DNA of 5,120 nucleotides from an uncultured Flavobacteriales bacterium (GCA_946478675.1 CAMLEF010000326.1:1-5120), one strand, 5' to 3'. Positions 1 through 4,809 are shown, numbered from the stretch's first letter. Numbers and translations are program-made. The notes: generated from the letters alone by a model not told the origin.

Positions 1-836
1 CTGCCACGAGGATGGTCCACGAACGCGAAAAGGCGATGCGCAAACCGGTAAACAAGCTTACGGGTGTTAATCGTTTTCCTATGGAAAAGCCGGGAGGTTT
101 CGGAGAGAAACATCGAATCGATTACAATACAAAAAAAAGTATCGCGCGAAGCCCACGGAATCTTTGCCTTCCAGTTCAGCGGCCAGTTGTCGATCCGAAT
201 GCTTTTCAGCGAATCGAATGAAAATCCGGGTTCTTTGTGATGCTGTTTCCAGAGCTCCTCTTCCGTATAAAGATATTCATCCTCATAGCCGTTCCGTGAA
301 AGCAGTCGCCGCGCCACGGAATCGCGCACCCAATCGGTGAATTCGCGGTATTCTTTATTGGTGACTTCATATTTCCGGAAGTAAAACGGCTGGTAATATT
401 CCGTCAGCACCTTCGGCGACATTTCGTAGATCGCAATACGGTCTTCGACGGTTTTGTGTAACGGTGTGTTCCCGGTATAAAACCGCATCGAAGCGGCAGC
501 AGGAGGAGTGAGGTAAGTGATGCGTTCTCCTGTCCTTTTTTCTTCCGGGTTCAAAGCGAAATAAACGCAGTCGTAGAACAGGTCGTCCGGCGAACGAAAA
601 ATGTGAAGCGGGACAGAAGTACGCCCGGCTAAATGCTGTTCCGTTTCCGGGTGAAACAACCACGCCACGGGGCTTTGCTGCTCGAGCGTTCCAACACTGG
701 AATTGCTGTAATCCAGGCATGAATTTTCACGCGGAGAAAGCAGCAGCGTATCCGTATACCAGGAAAACTTCGAATCATTTTTTCGCGCGAAGAGCGTCGC
801 CGGCAATAGCAACAGGAGGAGAAGGGTAAACCGCAT
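1..836 (-). CDS. Exported FGE/GldK-like (SUMF1-type) protein, N-terminal 278 codons, runs off left edge
   Basis: Reading the minus strand from the ATG at 836-834 gives 278 open codons with no stop before the window edge, so the C-terminus is missing. Residues 1-17 form a Sec signal peptide: Arg2, seven leucines at 5-11, and probable cleavage after LFA at 15-17. There is no lipobox. Residues 150-179 carry the segment FYFRKYEVTNKEYREF followed by WVRDSVARRLL. This is the hallmark start of the formylglycine-generating-enzyme (FGE-sulfatase) fold as found in Bacteroidota GldK/GldJ-like proteins. Further family-like words are LNWKAKIPW (220-228) and KTINTRKLVYRF (254-265). The usual IPGGxFxMG opening is not recognisable, and residues 18-145 are unassigned. 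Catalytic FGE residues would lie off the window. GldK and GldJ are lipoproteins of the gliding/type IX secretion machinery. The lack of a lipid-attachment cysteine argues against this being GldK itself, so I infer a periplasmic paralogue. It is divergent from the gene at 1073. Confidence 0.85.
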   Translation of the reverse strand, partial: MRFTLLLLLLLPATLFARKNDSKFSWYTDTLLLSPRENSCLDYSNSSVGTLEQQSPVAWLFHPETEQHLAGRTSVPLHIFRSPDDLFYDCVYFALNPEEKRTGERITYLTPPAAASMRFYTGNTPLHKTVEDRIAIYEMSPKVLTEYYQPFYFRKYEVTNKEYREFTDWVRDSVARRLLSRNGYEDEYLYTEEELWKQHHKEPGFSFDSLKSIRIDNWPLNWKAKIPWASRDTFFCIVIDSMFLSETSRLFHRKTINTRKLVYRFAHRLFAFVDHPRG

Positions 837-839
837 GAT

Positions 840-847
840 CGAATATA
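840..847 (-). promoter_or_regulatory. Possible -7 box (TATATTCG) directly before the FGE-like gene
   Basis: On the minus strand TATATTCG matches the Bacteroidota -7 consensus TAnnTTTG except at one position, and ends only 3 nt before the ATG at 836. No convincing -33 TTG was seen at the usual spacing. If used, transcription would begin at or near the start codon. The match is imperfect and the region is AT-rich, so chance is possible. Confidence 0.3.
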
Positions 848-875
848 ATGGAGAAGTACGGAATAGATACACGGC

Positions 876-953
876 ATTGAAAATTGAAGATTGAAATATT
901 CGTTGTGAAGAAAGGCTGTCTTATAAAGAATATTTCAATTTTCAATCTTCAAT
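876..953. repeat. Long AT-rich inverted repeat (26-nt arms, 26-nt spacer) built of heptamers
   Basis: Arm 1 is 876-901 and arm 2 is 928-953. They are complementary at 24 of 26 positions; of the two exceptions one is A·C and one is a G·T wobble. Read in one orientation, arm 2 is GAATATTTCAAT followed by the heptamers TTTCAAT and CTTCAAT. The complement of arm 1 has the same two last heptamers in swapped order. It lies in the divergent gap between the genes starting at 836 and 1073, so it is not a transcription terminator for either. It could act as a cruciform, a DNA-binding site, an RNA hairpin in a leader, or a dispersed repeat. Its function is unknown. Confidence 0.85.
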
Positions 954-1030
954 AATGAATGGCCCGGGAAATGCTGCAATGGCTCAGAACTGCAGAATCA
1001 ACAGGAAACAGTGAAATCCCGGCAAAACGC

Positions 1031-1038
1031 TATTTTTG
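1031..1038 (+). promoter_or_regulatory. -7 promoter box TATTTTTG upstream of the 145-aa gene
   Basis: TATTTTTG is an exact match to the Bacteroidota -7 consensus TAnnTTTG and sits 34 nt before the ATG at 1073, a normal leader distance. No clear -33 TTG/TTTG is present 19-21 nt upstream, so the assignment rests on the -7 word and its position alone. Confidence 0.5.
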
Positions 1039-1072
1039 AAACTCCGGCGCCTTACCGGATAACCACAGCATT

Positions 1073-1510
1073 ATGGCGGGTACTTTGCCCACGTACAAAA
1101 TCATTCCCCCGGCAATCGCTTCGGCCGGCGTTTATTTCTTCACCACTGACAGTGGCCTTCAGTACGAAGTGCGCTTCGGACGGCGGCAGGATAATATTCT
1201 CCATGCGACGATCGTGTTCGGCGTAATCAATGAAGAATTCGACGGAGAAGAATACGTCGTCACCAACCGCGGTGAAGTGTTCCGTGTGATGAGCACCATC
1301 GTTCAGATCGTAAAGATGTTCATGACGGAACACCCGAAGATCATGTGCTACGAATTCACCGGCATTCCGAAAGAAGGCGAAGACGAATCCCGCTCTTCCC
1401 AGCGCACGCTGCTCTACAAGCGTTATCTCCCGCGCATCTTCGAAACCGGCTGGGACTTCAACTTCAGCGGCAACTCGGCGATCGTCACGCGGAAACAGCG
1501 ATTCTCCTGA
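1073..1510 (+). CDS. Unrecognised 145-aa cytosolic protein
   Basis: I do not recognise this protein with certainty. The ATG at 1073 is the first possible start, because an in-frame TGA lies at 1037-1039; no Shine-Dalgarno is visible. There is no signal peptide or membrane segment. The first half looks beta-rich (residues 19-36 and 43-64, including YVVTNRGEVFRVMST at 61-75). A helix probably follows at 69-87 (VFRVMSTIVQIVKMFM). A strand comes next at 90-95, then a polar loop rich in Glu/Ser at 100-110, then a second amphipathic helix (RTLLYKRYLPRIF, 111-123). This layout loosely recalls small Bacteroidota domains of unknown function such as DUF6934, which also end in an R-T-x-L-Y segment, but I hold that as a weak guess. 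It precedes the photolyase gene by 140 bp on the same strand. The intervening hairpin and promoter box suggest separate transcription. Confidence 0.8.
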   Translation: MAGTLPTYKIIPPAIASAGVYFFTTDSGLQYEVRFGRRQDNILHATIVFGVINEEFDGEEYVVTNRGEVFRVMSTIVQIVKMFMTEHPKIMCYEFTGIPKEGEDESRSSQRTLLYKRYLPRIFETGWDFNFSGNSAIVTRKQRFS

Positions 1511-1560
1511 GCCAGGATCACTTTTCCTTATTGAGAAATACCGTCAACTCCAGGTGCGGG

Positions 1561-1637
1561 ACGGTCGGTCAGTTGTCGGTCGTCAGTCGCGATTGCGGAA
1601 TTTACCGGTGACTGACGACCGACGACTGGCCGACCGT
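1561..1637. repeat. Long GC-rich inverted repeat (28-nt arms, 21-nt spacer) built of GTCRGTY heptamers
   Basis: Arm 1 is 1561-1588 and arm 2 is 1610-1637. They pair at 26 of 28 positions by Watson-Crick rules, and both exceptions become G·T wobbles in RNA when read on the plus strand, so the stem would be essentially continuous. Within arm 1, positions 1568-1588 read as three tandem heptamers GTCAGTT, GTCGGTC, GTCAGTC. It lies 50 nt after the stop of the 145-aa gene and 13 nt before the photolyase ATG. No U-run long enough for a classical terminator follows (only TTTA), though such a strong stem could still stall or protect the upstream transcript. Its abutment to the photolyase -7 box means any -33 contact would fall inside the arm. 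Confidence 0.9.
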
Positions 1638-1638
1638 T

Positions 1639-1646
1639 TATCTTTG
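1639..1646 (+). promoter_or_regulatory. -7 promoter box TATCTTTG immediately before the photolyase ATG
   Basis: TATCTTTG is an exact match to TAnnTTTG and ends 4 nt before the ATG at 1651. In Bacteroidota transcription starts a few nucleotides after this box, so the photolyase mRNA would be leaderless or nearly so. The -33 region falls in the inverted repeat at 1610-1637, and no TTG is seen at the normal spacing there. Confidence 0.5.
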
Positions 1647-1650
1647 CGGC

Positions 1651-2964
1651 ATGTTCCCCGATACTCCCGCTATCATTTTCTGGTTTCGCCGTGATCTTCG
1701 TCTCGAAGACAATGCCGGGCTTTATCATGCGCTAAAGAAAGGGCTGCCGGTGGTGCCGCTGTTCATTTTCGATAAAGAGATCCTGGATCGTCTCGAAGAT
1801 AAGCGTGATCGTCGCGTGAGCTTTATTCACCGGGCGTTGCAGGAGCTGAATGAAAAGCTGCAGTCGCTCGGGAGTACGCTGGTGGTGCGTGATGGAACGC
1901 CGGAAGAAGTGTGGGAACAGCTGTTGACCGAAATGAAAATTGCCGCGGTGTATGCGAATGAAGATTACGAACCTGCGGCGCGTAAACGGGATCGTGCGAT
2001 CGGTTTGCTGCTGGAGAAAAACAACATCACCTTTCACCTTTGCAAAGACCAGGTCGTTTTTTCGAAAGAAGAAGTGGTAAAAGACGACGGCAAGCCCTAC
2101 ACGGTTTTTACGCCTTTCAAAAACAAGTGGCGGGCGAAGCTGACGCCGTTCTATTACCGTTCTTACCCGACGGAAAAATACTTCCGCCATTTTTTCAAGA
2201 GCGCACCTCTTGCGTTGCTTGCGCTTGCGGATCTCGGCTTTTCGGATGAACAGTTTGAATTTCCGGAAAACACTGTTGCCGACGAGCTGATCCGCCAGTA
2301 CAGCGAACGCCGTGATATTCCTGCATTGCCGGCCACGTCGAAGCTTGGATTGCATTTGCGCTTCGGCACCGTCAGCATCCGGAAGCTGGTGGCGCATGCA
2401 TTGCCGCTGAGCGAGACGTGGGTGAACGAGCTCATCTGGCGGGAATTTTTCATGCAGATACTCTGGCATTTTCCGCACGTCGTGACGCAGTCGTTCCGCG
2501 CAGAATACGACCGCATCGCATGGCGCAACGATGAAAACGAATTCCGCCGCTGGTGCGAAGGACGTACCGGTTACCCGCTCGTGGATGCCGGCATGCGCGA
2601 GCTGAATGCGACCGGCTTCATGCACAACCGCGTGCGCATGGTGACCGCGAGCTTCCTCGTGAAGCACCTGCTCATCGACTGGCGCTGGGGAGAAGCGTAC
2701 TTCGCCGCGAAGCTGCTCGACTACGATCTCTCCGCGAACAACGGCAACTGGCAATGGGCCGCAGGAACCGGAACGGATGCGGCACCGTATTTCCGCGTTT
2801 TCAACCCGACGGAACAACAGAAAAAATTCGATCCGGAATTCCGTTACATCCGTCAATGGCTGCCGGAATTCGGAACCGCTGCTTATCCTGCGCCGATGGT
2901 GGAGCATGCCTTTGCGAGGGATCGGTGTTTGCAGGCGTATAAGCAGGCATTGGGGAAGAATTGA
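1651..2964 (+). CDS. phr: Class I deoxyribodipyrimidine photolyase (cryptochrome/photolyase family)
   Basis: This cytosolic FAD flavoprotein uses blue/near-UV light to split cyclobutane pyrimidine dimers in DNA. The 437-aa length is a little below E. coli PhrB (472). The N-terminal alpha/beta antenna domain (about 7-135) opens with FWFRRDLRLEDN and includes YANEDYEPAARKRD (101-114). The C-terminal helical FAD domain (about 220-435) has TSKLGLHLRFGT (229-240), WVNELIWREFF (257-267), GRTGYPLVDAGMRELNATG (304-322) and ANNGNWQWAAGTGTDAAPYF (362-381). Residues equivalent to E. coli E274, W277, N341, R342, M345, N378 and W384 are E260, W263, N326, R327, M330, N363 and W369. The electron-transfer triad W306/W359/W382 is intact as W291/W344/W367. 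The position of E. coli W338 is Phe323. All this supports an active CPD photolyase rather than a signalling cryptochrome, although (6-4) activity cannot be excluded by eye. The ATG follows the -7 box by 4 nt. Confidence 0.97.
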   Translation: MFPDTPAIIFWFRRDLRLEDNAGLYHALKKGLPVVPLFIFDKEILDRLEDKRDRRVSFIHRALQELNEKLQSLGSTLVVRDGTPEEVWEQLLTEMKIAAVYANEDYEPAARKRDRAIGLLLEKNNITFHLCKDQVVFSKEEVVKDDGKPYTVFTPFKNKWRAKLTPFYYRSYPTEKYFRHFFKSAPLALLALADLGFSDEQFEFPENTVADELIRQYSERRDIPALPATSKLGLHLRFGTVSIRKLVAHALPLSETWVNELIWREFFMQILWHFPHVVTQSFRAEYDRIAWRNDENEFRRWCEGRTGYPLVDAGMRELNATGFMHNRVRMVTASFLVKHLLIDWRWGEAYFAAKLLDYDLSANNGNWQWAAGTGTDAAPYFRVFNPTEQQKKFDPEFRYIRQWLPEFGTAAYPAPMVEHAFARDRCLQAYKQALGKN

Positions 2965-2967
2965 AAA

Positions 2968-2988
2968 ATTCAAAATTCAAAATTCAAC
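2968..2988. repeat. Tandem heptamer repeat, three copies of ATTCAAA/C
   Basis: Three perfect-phase 7-nt units (ATTCAAA, ATTCAAA, ATTCAAC) begin 4 nt after the photolyase stop codon and are preceded by the partly complementary TTGAAAA. The unit closely resembles the TTTCAAT/CTTCAAT units of the inverted repeat at 876-953 and the TTCAAT words at 3070-3094. Confidence 0.7.
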
Positions 2989-3022
2989 TATTCTATAGAG
3001 AGAAAAATCCGCTATTAAAAGT

Positions 3023-3063
3023 AAACCTCGAAGGTTTTGGAAACCTTCGAGGTTTGCTTTTTT
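3023..3063 (+). terminator. Rho-independent terminator after the photolyase gene, possibly bidirectional
   Basis: A perfect 15-bp stem is formed by 3023-3037 (AAACCTCGAAGGTTT) and 3041-3055, with a 3-nt loop TGG, and is followed by GC and then six T residues at 3058-3063. It lies 58 nt after the photolyase stop. On the minus strand the stem is followed by ACTTTTAA, so it may also stop transcripts of the convergent lipoprotein gene that ends at 3094. Confidence 0.9.
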
Positions 3064-3069
3064 CAGCAG

Positions 3070-3094
3070 TTCAATTGAATATTCAATATTGAAT
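3070..3094. repeat. Adjacent small palindromes of TTCAAT/ATTGAA words
   Basis: TTCAATTGAA (3070-3079) and ATTCAATATTGAAT (3081-3094) are each perfect palindromes and share the same word as the heptamer tract at 2968-2988, on the other side of the terminator. The second overlaps the first base of the lipoprotein stop codon at 3094-3096. They are AT-rich, so individually they carry little weight. Confidence 0.5.
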
Positions 3095-3822
3095 TATTTC
3101 TTCGGAGCAGGAGCAGGCGGCGGCGGAGTCAGCGAGAACGCCACTTCGCAAGGCACGACGATCTCTTTTTCTTTCACCGTGAGATCGCAATCCGTGGTCG
3201 TCATGTAGAGCTTGCGGATCGAACCGTCGGGCATTTCCATGTCCATGTCGGTGCTCGTGGCGGCCGGTCCTTCGAACGTAAACGGATCGGTGAACTGATC
3301 GGCGATGTCGAGGTCCTTGATGTGAACTTTTTTGCCGAACACTTTCGTGTAGATCTCGACGATGCACTTCGTGATCTTCACGTTGATGATGTTCTTCGGA
3401 CGGTCGTACCAGATGCTGACGTCGCCGACGCAATTCGTGGTATAGGCGAACGGTCCGGCAACTACAGCCACGTCTGTCGTGAAATCCGCGCGGCCGGCGT
3501 GCAGGTGGATCTGCGGGTTGACGAGGATCCAGGTGAACGTGTCTTTCACGAACAGCACTTCATACGGTTCTTTGCCGGAGATCGGGCCGAGCGCTTTGAA
3601 GCATTTGTTCAGCAGGTCTTCGCTGATGGTCACCTGCATATCGTCGGGCTTCGGCGTTACTTTTCCCACGGGCGCGGGACCTGTCGGTTTAGGCGCGGGA
3701 GCAGGAGCGGGCGCGGGTTGCTGCTGCGCGGGCGGAGCGTAAGCCGTCGTCTGCTGGTGATGCTTGCAGGAAGAAAAAAGGATAAGCAGGAAGAAAAACG
3801 AATAACAAAGGGGTCGTTTCAT
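3094..3822 (-). CDS. Outer-envelope lipoprotein with Pro/Ala-rich tether, unknown function
   Basis: The 242-aa protein starts at the ATG 3822-3820. Residues 1-19 are a lipoprotein signal peptide: KR at 2-3, a Phe/Leu-rich core, and the lipobox LFSSC with the lipidated Cys at 19, followed by KHH. Residues 29-60 are a flexible Pro/Ala/Gln tether with an alternating PAPAPAPAP stretch. A folded domain of about 170 residues follows (62-230). It begins VTISEDLLNKCF and contains WILVNPQIHLHAGRADF (98-114), GDVSIWYD (133-140) and a strand-rich second half ending in VPCEVAFS. The mature part has five further Cys (74, 131, 153, 212, 225). A short PPPPAPAPKK tail ends it. The ISExLLN start and amphipathic strand pattern faintly recall lipid-binding TULIP-like lipoproteins (such as DUF1439/DUF4403), but I cannot confirm a family. 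It is divergent from the gene at 3885. Confidence 0.88.
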   Translation of the reverse strand: MKRPLCYSFFFLLILFSSCKHHQQTTAYAPPAQQQPAPAPAPAPKPTGPAPVGKVTPKPDDMQVTISEDLLNKCFKALGPISGKEPYEVLFVKDTFTWILVNPQIHLHAGRADFTTDVAVVAGPFAYTTNCVGDVSIWYDRPKNIINVKITKCIVEIYTKVFGKKVHIKDLDIADQFTDPFTFEGPAATSTDMDMEMPDGSIRKLYMTTTDCDLTVKEKEIVVPCEVAFSLTPPPPAPAPKK

Positions 3823-3828
3823 CGTTTA

Positions 3829-3836
3829 CAAAAATA
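3829..3836 (-). promoter_or_regulatory. -7 promoter box TATTTTTG before the lipoprotein gene
   Basis: On the minus strand TATTTTTG, an exact TAnnTTTG match, ends 6 nt before the lipoprotein ATG at 3822. Predicted transcription would start within a few bases of the ATG, giving a very short leader or none. No TTG was found 19-21 nt upstream. Confidence 0.5.
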
Positions 3837-3854
3837 CACGGCAAGGAATTTGTT

Positions 3855-3862
3855 TACTTTCG
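3855..3862 (+). promoter_or_regulatory. Possible -7 box (TACTTTCG) before the thioredoxin-fold gene
   Basis: TACTTTCG differs from TAnnTTTG at one position and ends 22 nt before the ATG at 3885, within the 62-bp divergent gap shared with the lipoprotein gene. A -33 element is not evident. The leader that would follow contains a T6 run and ends CAACT-ATG, without a Shine-Dalgarno. Confidence 0.3.
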
Positions 3863-3884
3863 GTAACCCACAATTTTTTCAACT

Positions 3885-4415
3885 ATGAAAATCTTCCTGA
3901 TCACCATCGCGTCGCTCGCAACGGTCACGTTCGCGCAGGCGCCTGTCGGAGACGTTTTCCCCGAATTGAAAGGCGAAACGCTCGACGATAAAACGCTCAC
4001 GATCCCCAACGATACGAAAGGCAAATCGACCATCGTTTGCCTGGCTTATTCGGAAGACGCGGAAAAAGACCTGAAGACGTGGTACGAGCCGACGTACGAT
4101 AAATTCATCGCCAAGACGGAGCTGATGTCGGATGCGTTCGACGTCAATCTTTATTTCGTTCCGATGTTCACCGGCGCGAAAGCAGGTGCGGCGGGAAGCG
4201 CGAAGAAACAGATGAAACAGGACGTACAGGAAGATATACAGCCGCACATCATCGTGTACAAAGGGGAAATCGATACTTACAAAGACAAGCTGAAGATGGA
4301 CGATAAGAAGAAGCCTTACATTTTCGTCCTCGACAAAACGGGCAAGATCGTATTTGTTACTTCAGGTCCGTATACGGAAGAGAAAATGGACCAGATCGAC
4401 GATAACATCGAATAG
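3885..4415 (+). CDS. Exported thioredoxin-fold protein lacking a CXXC motif
   Basis: The 176-aa protein has a signal peptide at residues 1-17 (MKIFLITIASLATVTFA, cleavage predicted before QAP). The mature protein opens GDVFPELKGETLDDKTLTIP (22-41), the typical entry of TlpA/AhpC-TSA/ATP10-like thioredoxin folds. A core strand (STIVCLAYS, 48-56) follows, then a helix that would normally start with the redox motif. Here that place is YSEDAEKDLKTWY, with no Cys. The only Cys, Cys52, lies inside the strand. The C-terminal half has the expected cis-proline before a strand (KKPYIFVLDKTGKIVF, 142-157) and a final helix. A Lys/Gln-rich insertion (about 98-118) separates the halves. A chaperone-like or binding role fits better than thiol oxidoreduction, and ATP10-like proteins are a possible relative. 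It is divergent from the lipoprotein gene and followed by a terminator. Confidence 0.88.
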   Translation: MKIFLITIASLATVTFAQAPVGDVFPELKGETLDDKTLTIPNDTKGKSTIVCLAYSEDAEKDLKTWYEPTYDKFIAKTELMSDAFDVNLYFVPMFTGAKAGAAGSAKKQMKQDVQEDIQPHIIVYKGEIDTYKDKLKMDDKKKPYIFVLDKTGKIVFVTSGPYTEEKMDQIDDNIE

Positions 4416-4442
4416 CAACAGAACCTTCAGACGACAAATTCA

Positions 4443-4476
4443 GAATCCCGACGGTCAGAGAGAAGTTTCGGGATTC
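4443..4476 (+). repeat. Inverted repeat (9-nt arms) in the 3' region of the thioredoxin-fold gene
   Basis: GAATCCCGA (4443-4451) and TCGGGATTC (4468-4476) are perfectly complementary with a 16-nt spacer, 27 nt after the stop codon. No U-tract follows, so it is not by itself a terminator. It may form a 3'UTR hairpin ahead of the true terminator at 4514-4543. Confidence 0.6.
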
Positions 4477-4513
4477 GATCCTGGGGTTGAAAATTTTTAA
4501 ATACCCGGTTCCG

Positions 4514-4543
4514 ATTCCAGGTCAGCAATGGCCTGGAATTTTT
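4514..4543 (+). terminator. Rho-independent terminator of the thioredoxin-fold gene
   Basis: The stem ATTCCAGGTC (4514-4523) pairs with GGCCTGGAAT (4530-4539), ten pairs including one G·U, around the 6-nt loop AGCAAT. Five T residues follow directly (4539-4543). It lies in the convergent gap between the genes ending at 4415 and 4555. On the minus strand no U-run follows the stem, so it is mainly a plus-strand signal. Confidence 0.75.
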
Positions 4544-4554
4544 AGTTCCGGAAC

Positions 4555-4749
4555 TTAAGCAACGATCTTCGCGTTCGGGTATTTGCTCATCCACATTTCG
4601 AGCGCTTTCTGTGTGCGAACGAGGATGGTGGTGCGGTAGTCGACCTGCAGTTTAATGACTTTTGCGTCGGGTGCTTTTTTGTAAGCAGCGGGTTTGCGGT
4701 TGCGGGTTTTCATAGAAGTACTTTCTTTAGTTAAGACAAGCGGTCTCAT
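4555..4749 (-). CDS. Small basic protein of unknown function (64 aa, or 52 aa from an internal start)
   Basis: From the ATG at 4749 the protein is 64 aa. An alternative Met13 (ATG at 4713) would give 52 aa starting MKTRNRKPAAYKK. The N-terminal third is strongly basic and probably disordered. The C-terminal part looks folded: a hydrophobic strand VIKLQVDYRTTILVR (31-45), a helix TQKALEMWMSKYP (46-58) and the end NAKIVA. There is no signal peptide and no recognised family. The basic tail could bind nucleic acid, but that is inference. I prefer the first ATG because it directly follows an A-rich leader (4750-4775 on this strand), a context known to favour translation in Bacteroidota, which rarely use Shine-Dalgarno pairing. 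The start at 4713 has no such context. An AGTTCCGGAACT palindrome (4544-4555) touches the stop codon. Confidence 0.7.
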   Translation of the reverse strand: MRPLVLTKESTSMKTRNRKPAAYKKAPDAKVIKLQVDYRTTILVRTQKALEMWMSKYPNAKIVA

Positions 4750-4780
4750 GTTGTTTTTTTGTTAGTTTGATTTTGCTATA

Positions 4781-4809
4781 CAAATAACCCCATTATTTCA
4801 AGTGAGCAA
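4781..4809 (-). promoter_or_regulatory. Possible promoter of the small basic protein gene
   Basis: On the minus strand TTG (4809-4807) is followed, 19 nt on, by TTATTTG (4787-4781), approximating the Bacteroidota pair TTG and TAnnTTTG, although the TA of the -7 box is misplaced. An A-rich stretch with few G or T residues then leads to the ATG at 4749. The order and spacing fit, but the match is imperfect. Confidence 0.3.

Noticed and set aside
131..138. Homopolymer of eight A (eight T in the coding sense) suspected of causing a frameshift in the FGE-like gene
   Set aside because: A careful codon count shows the frame is open through the tract, reading DTFFCIVIDSMF and then the family-like KTINTRKLVYRF. 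No frameshift is needed.
367..877. Minus-strand open frames of 117 and 82 codons at 367-720 and 629-877
   Set aside because: They overlap the FGE-like gene in another frame. The true frame has a signal peptide and a family motif and is open to the window edge.
1732..2973. A 413-codon open frame on the minus strand across the photolyase gene
   Set aside because: It is antisense to a certain, fully conserved photolyase and its translation is rich in Arg/His with no recognisable domain. Long antisense frames are expected from the codon bias of a GC-balanced gene.
3322..3888. A 188-codon open frame on the plus strand over the lipoprotein gene
   Set aside because: It is a shadow of the lipoprotein, which has a lipobox, tether and promoter. 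The shadow has an Arg-rich low-complexity translation and crosses the divergent promoter region.
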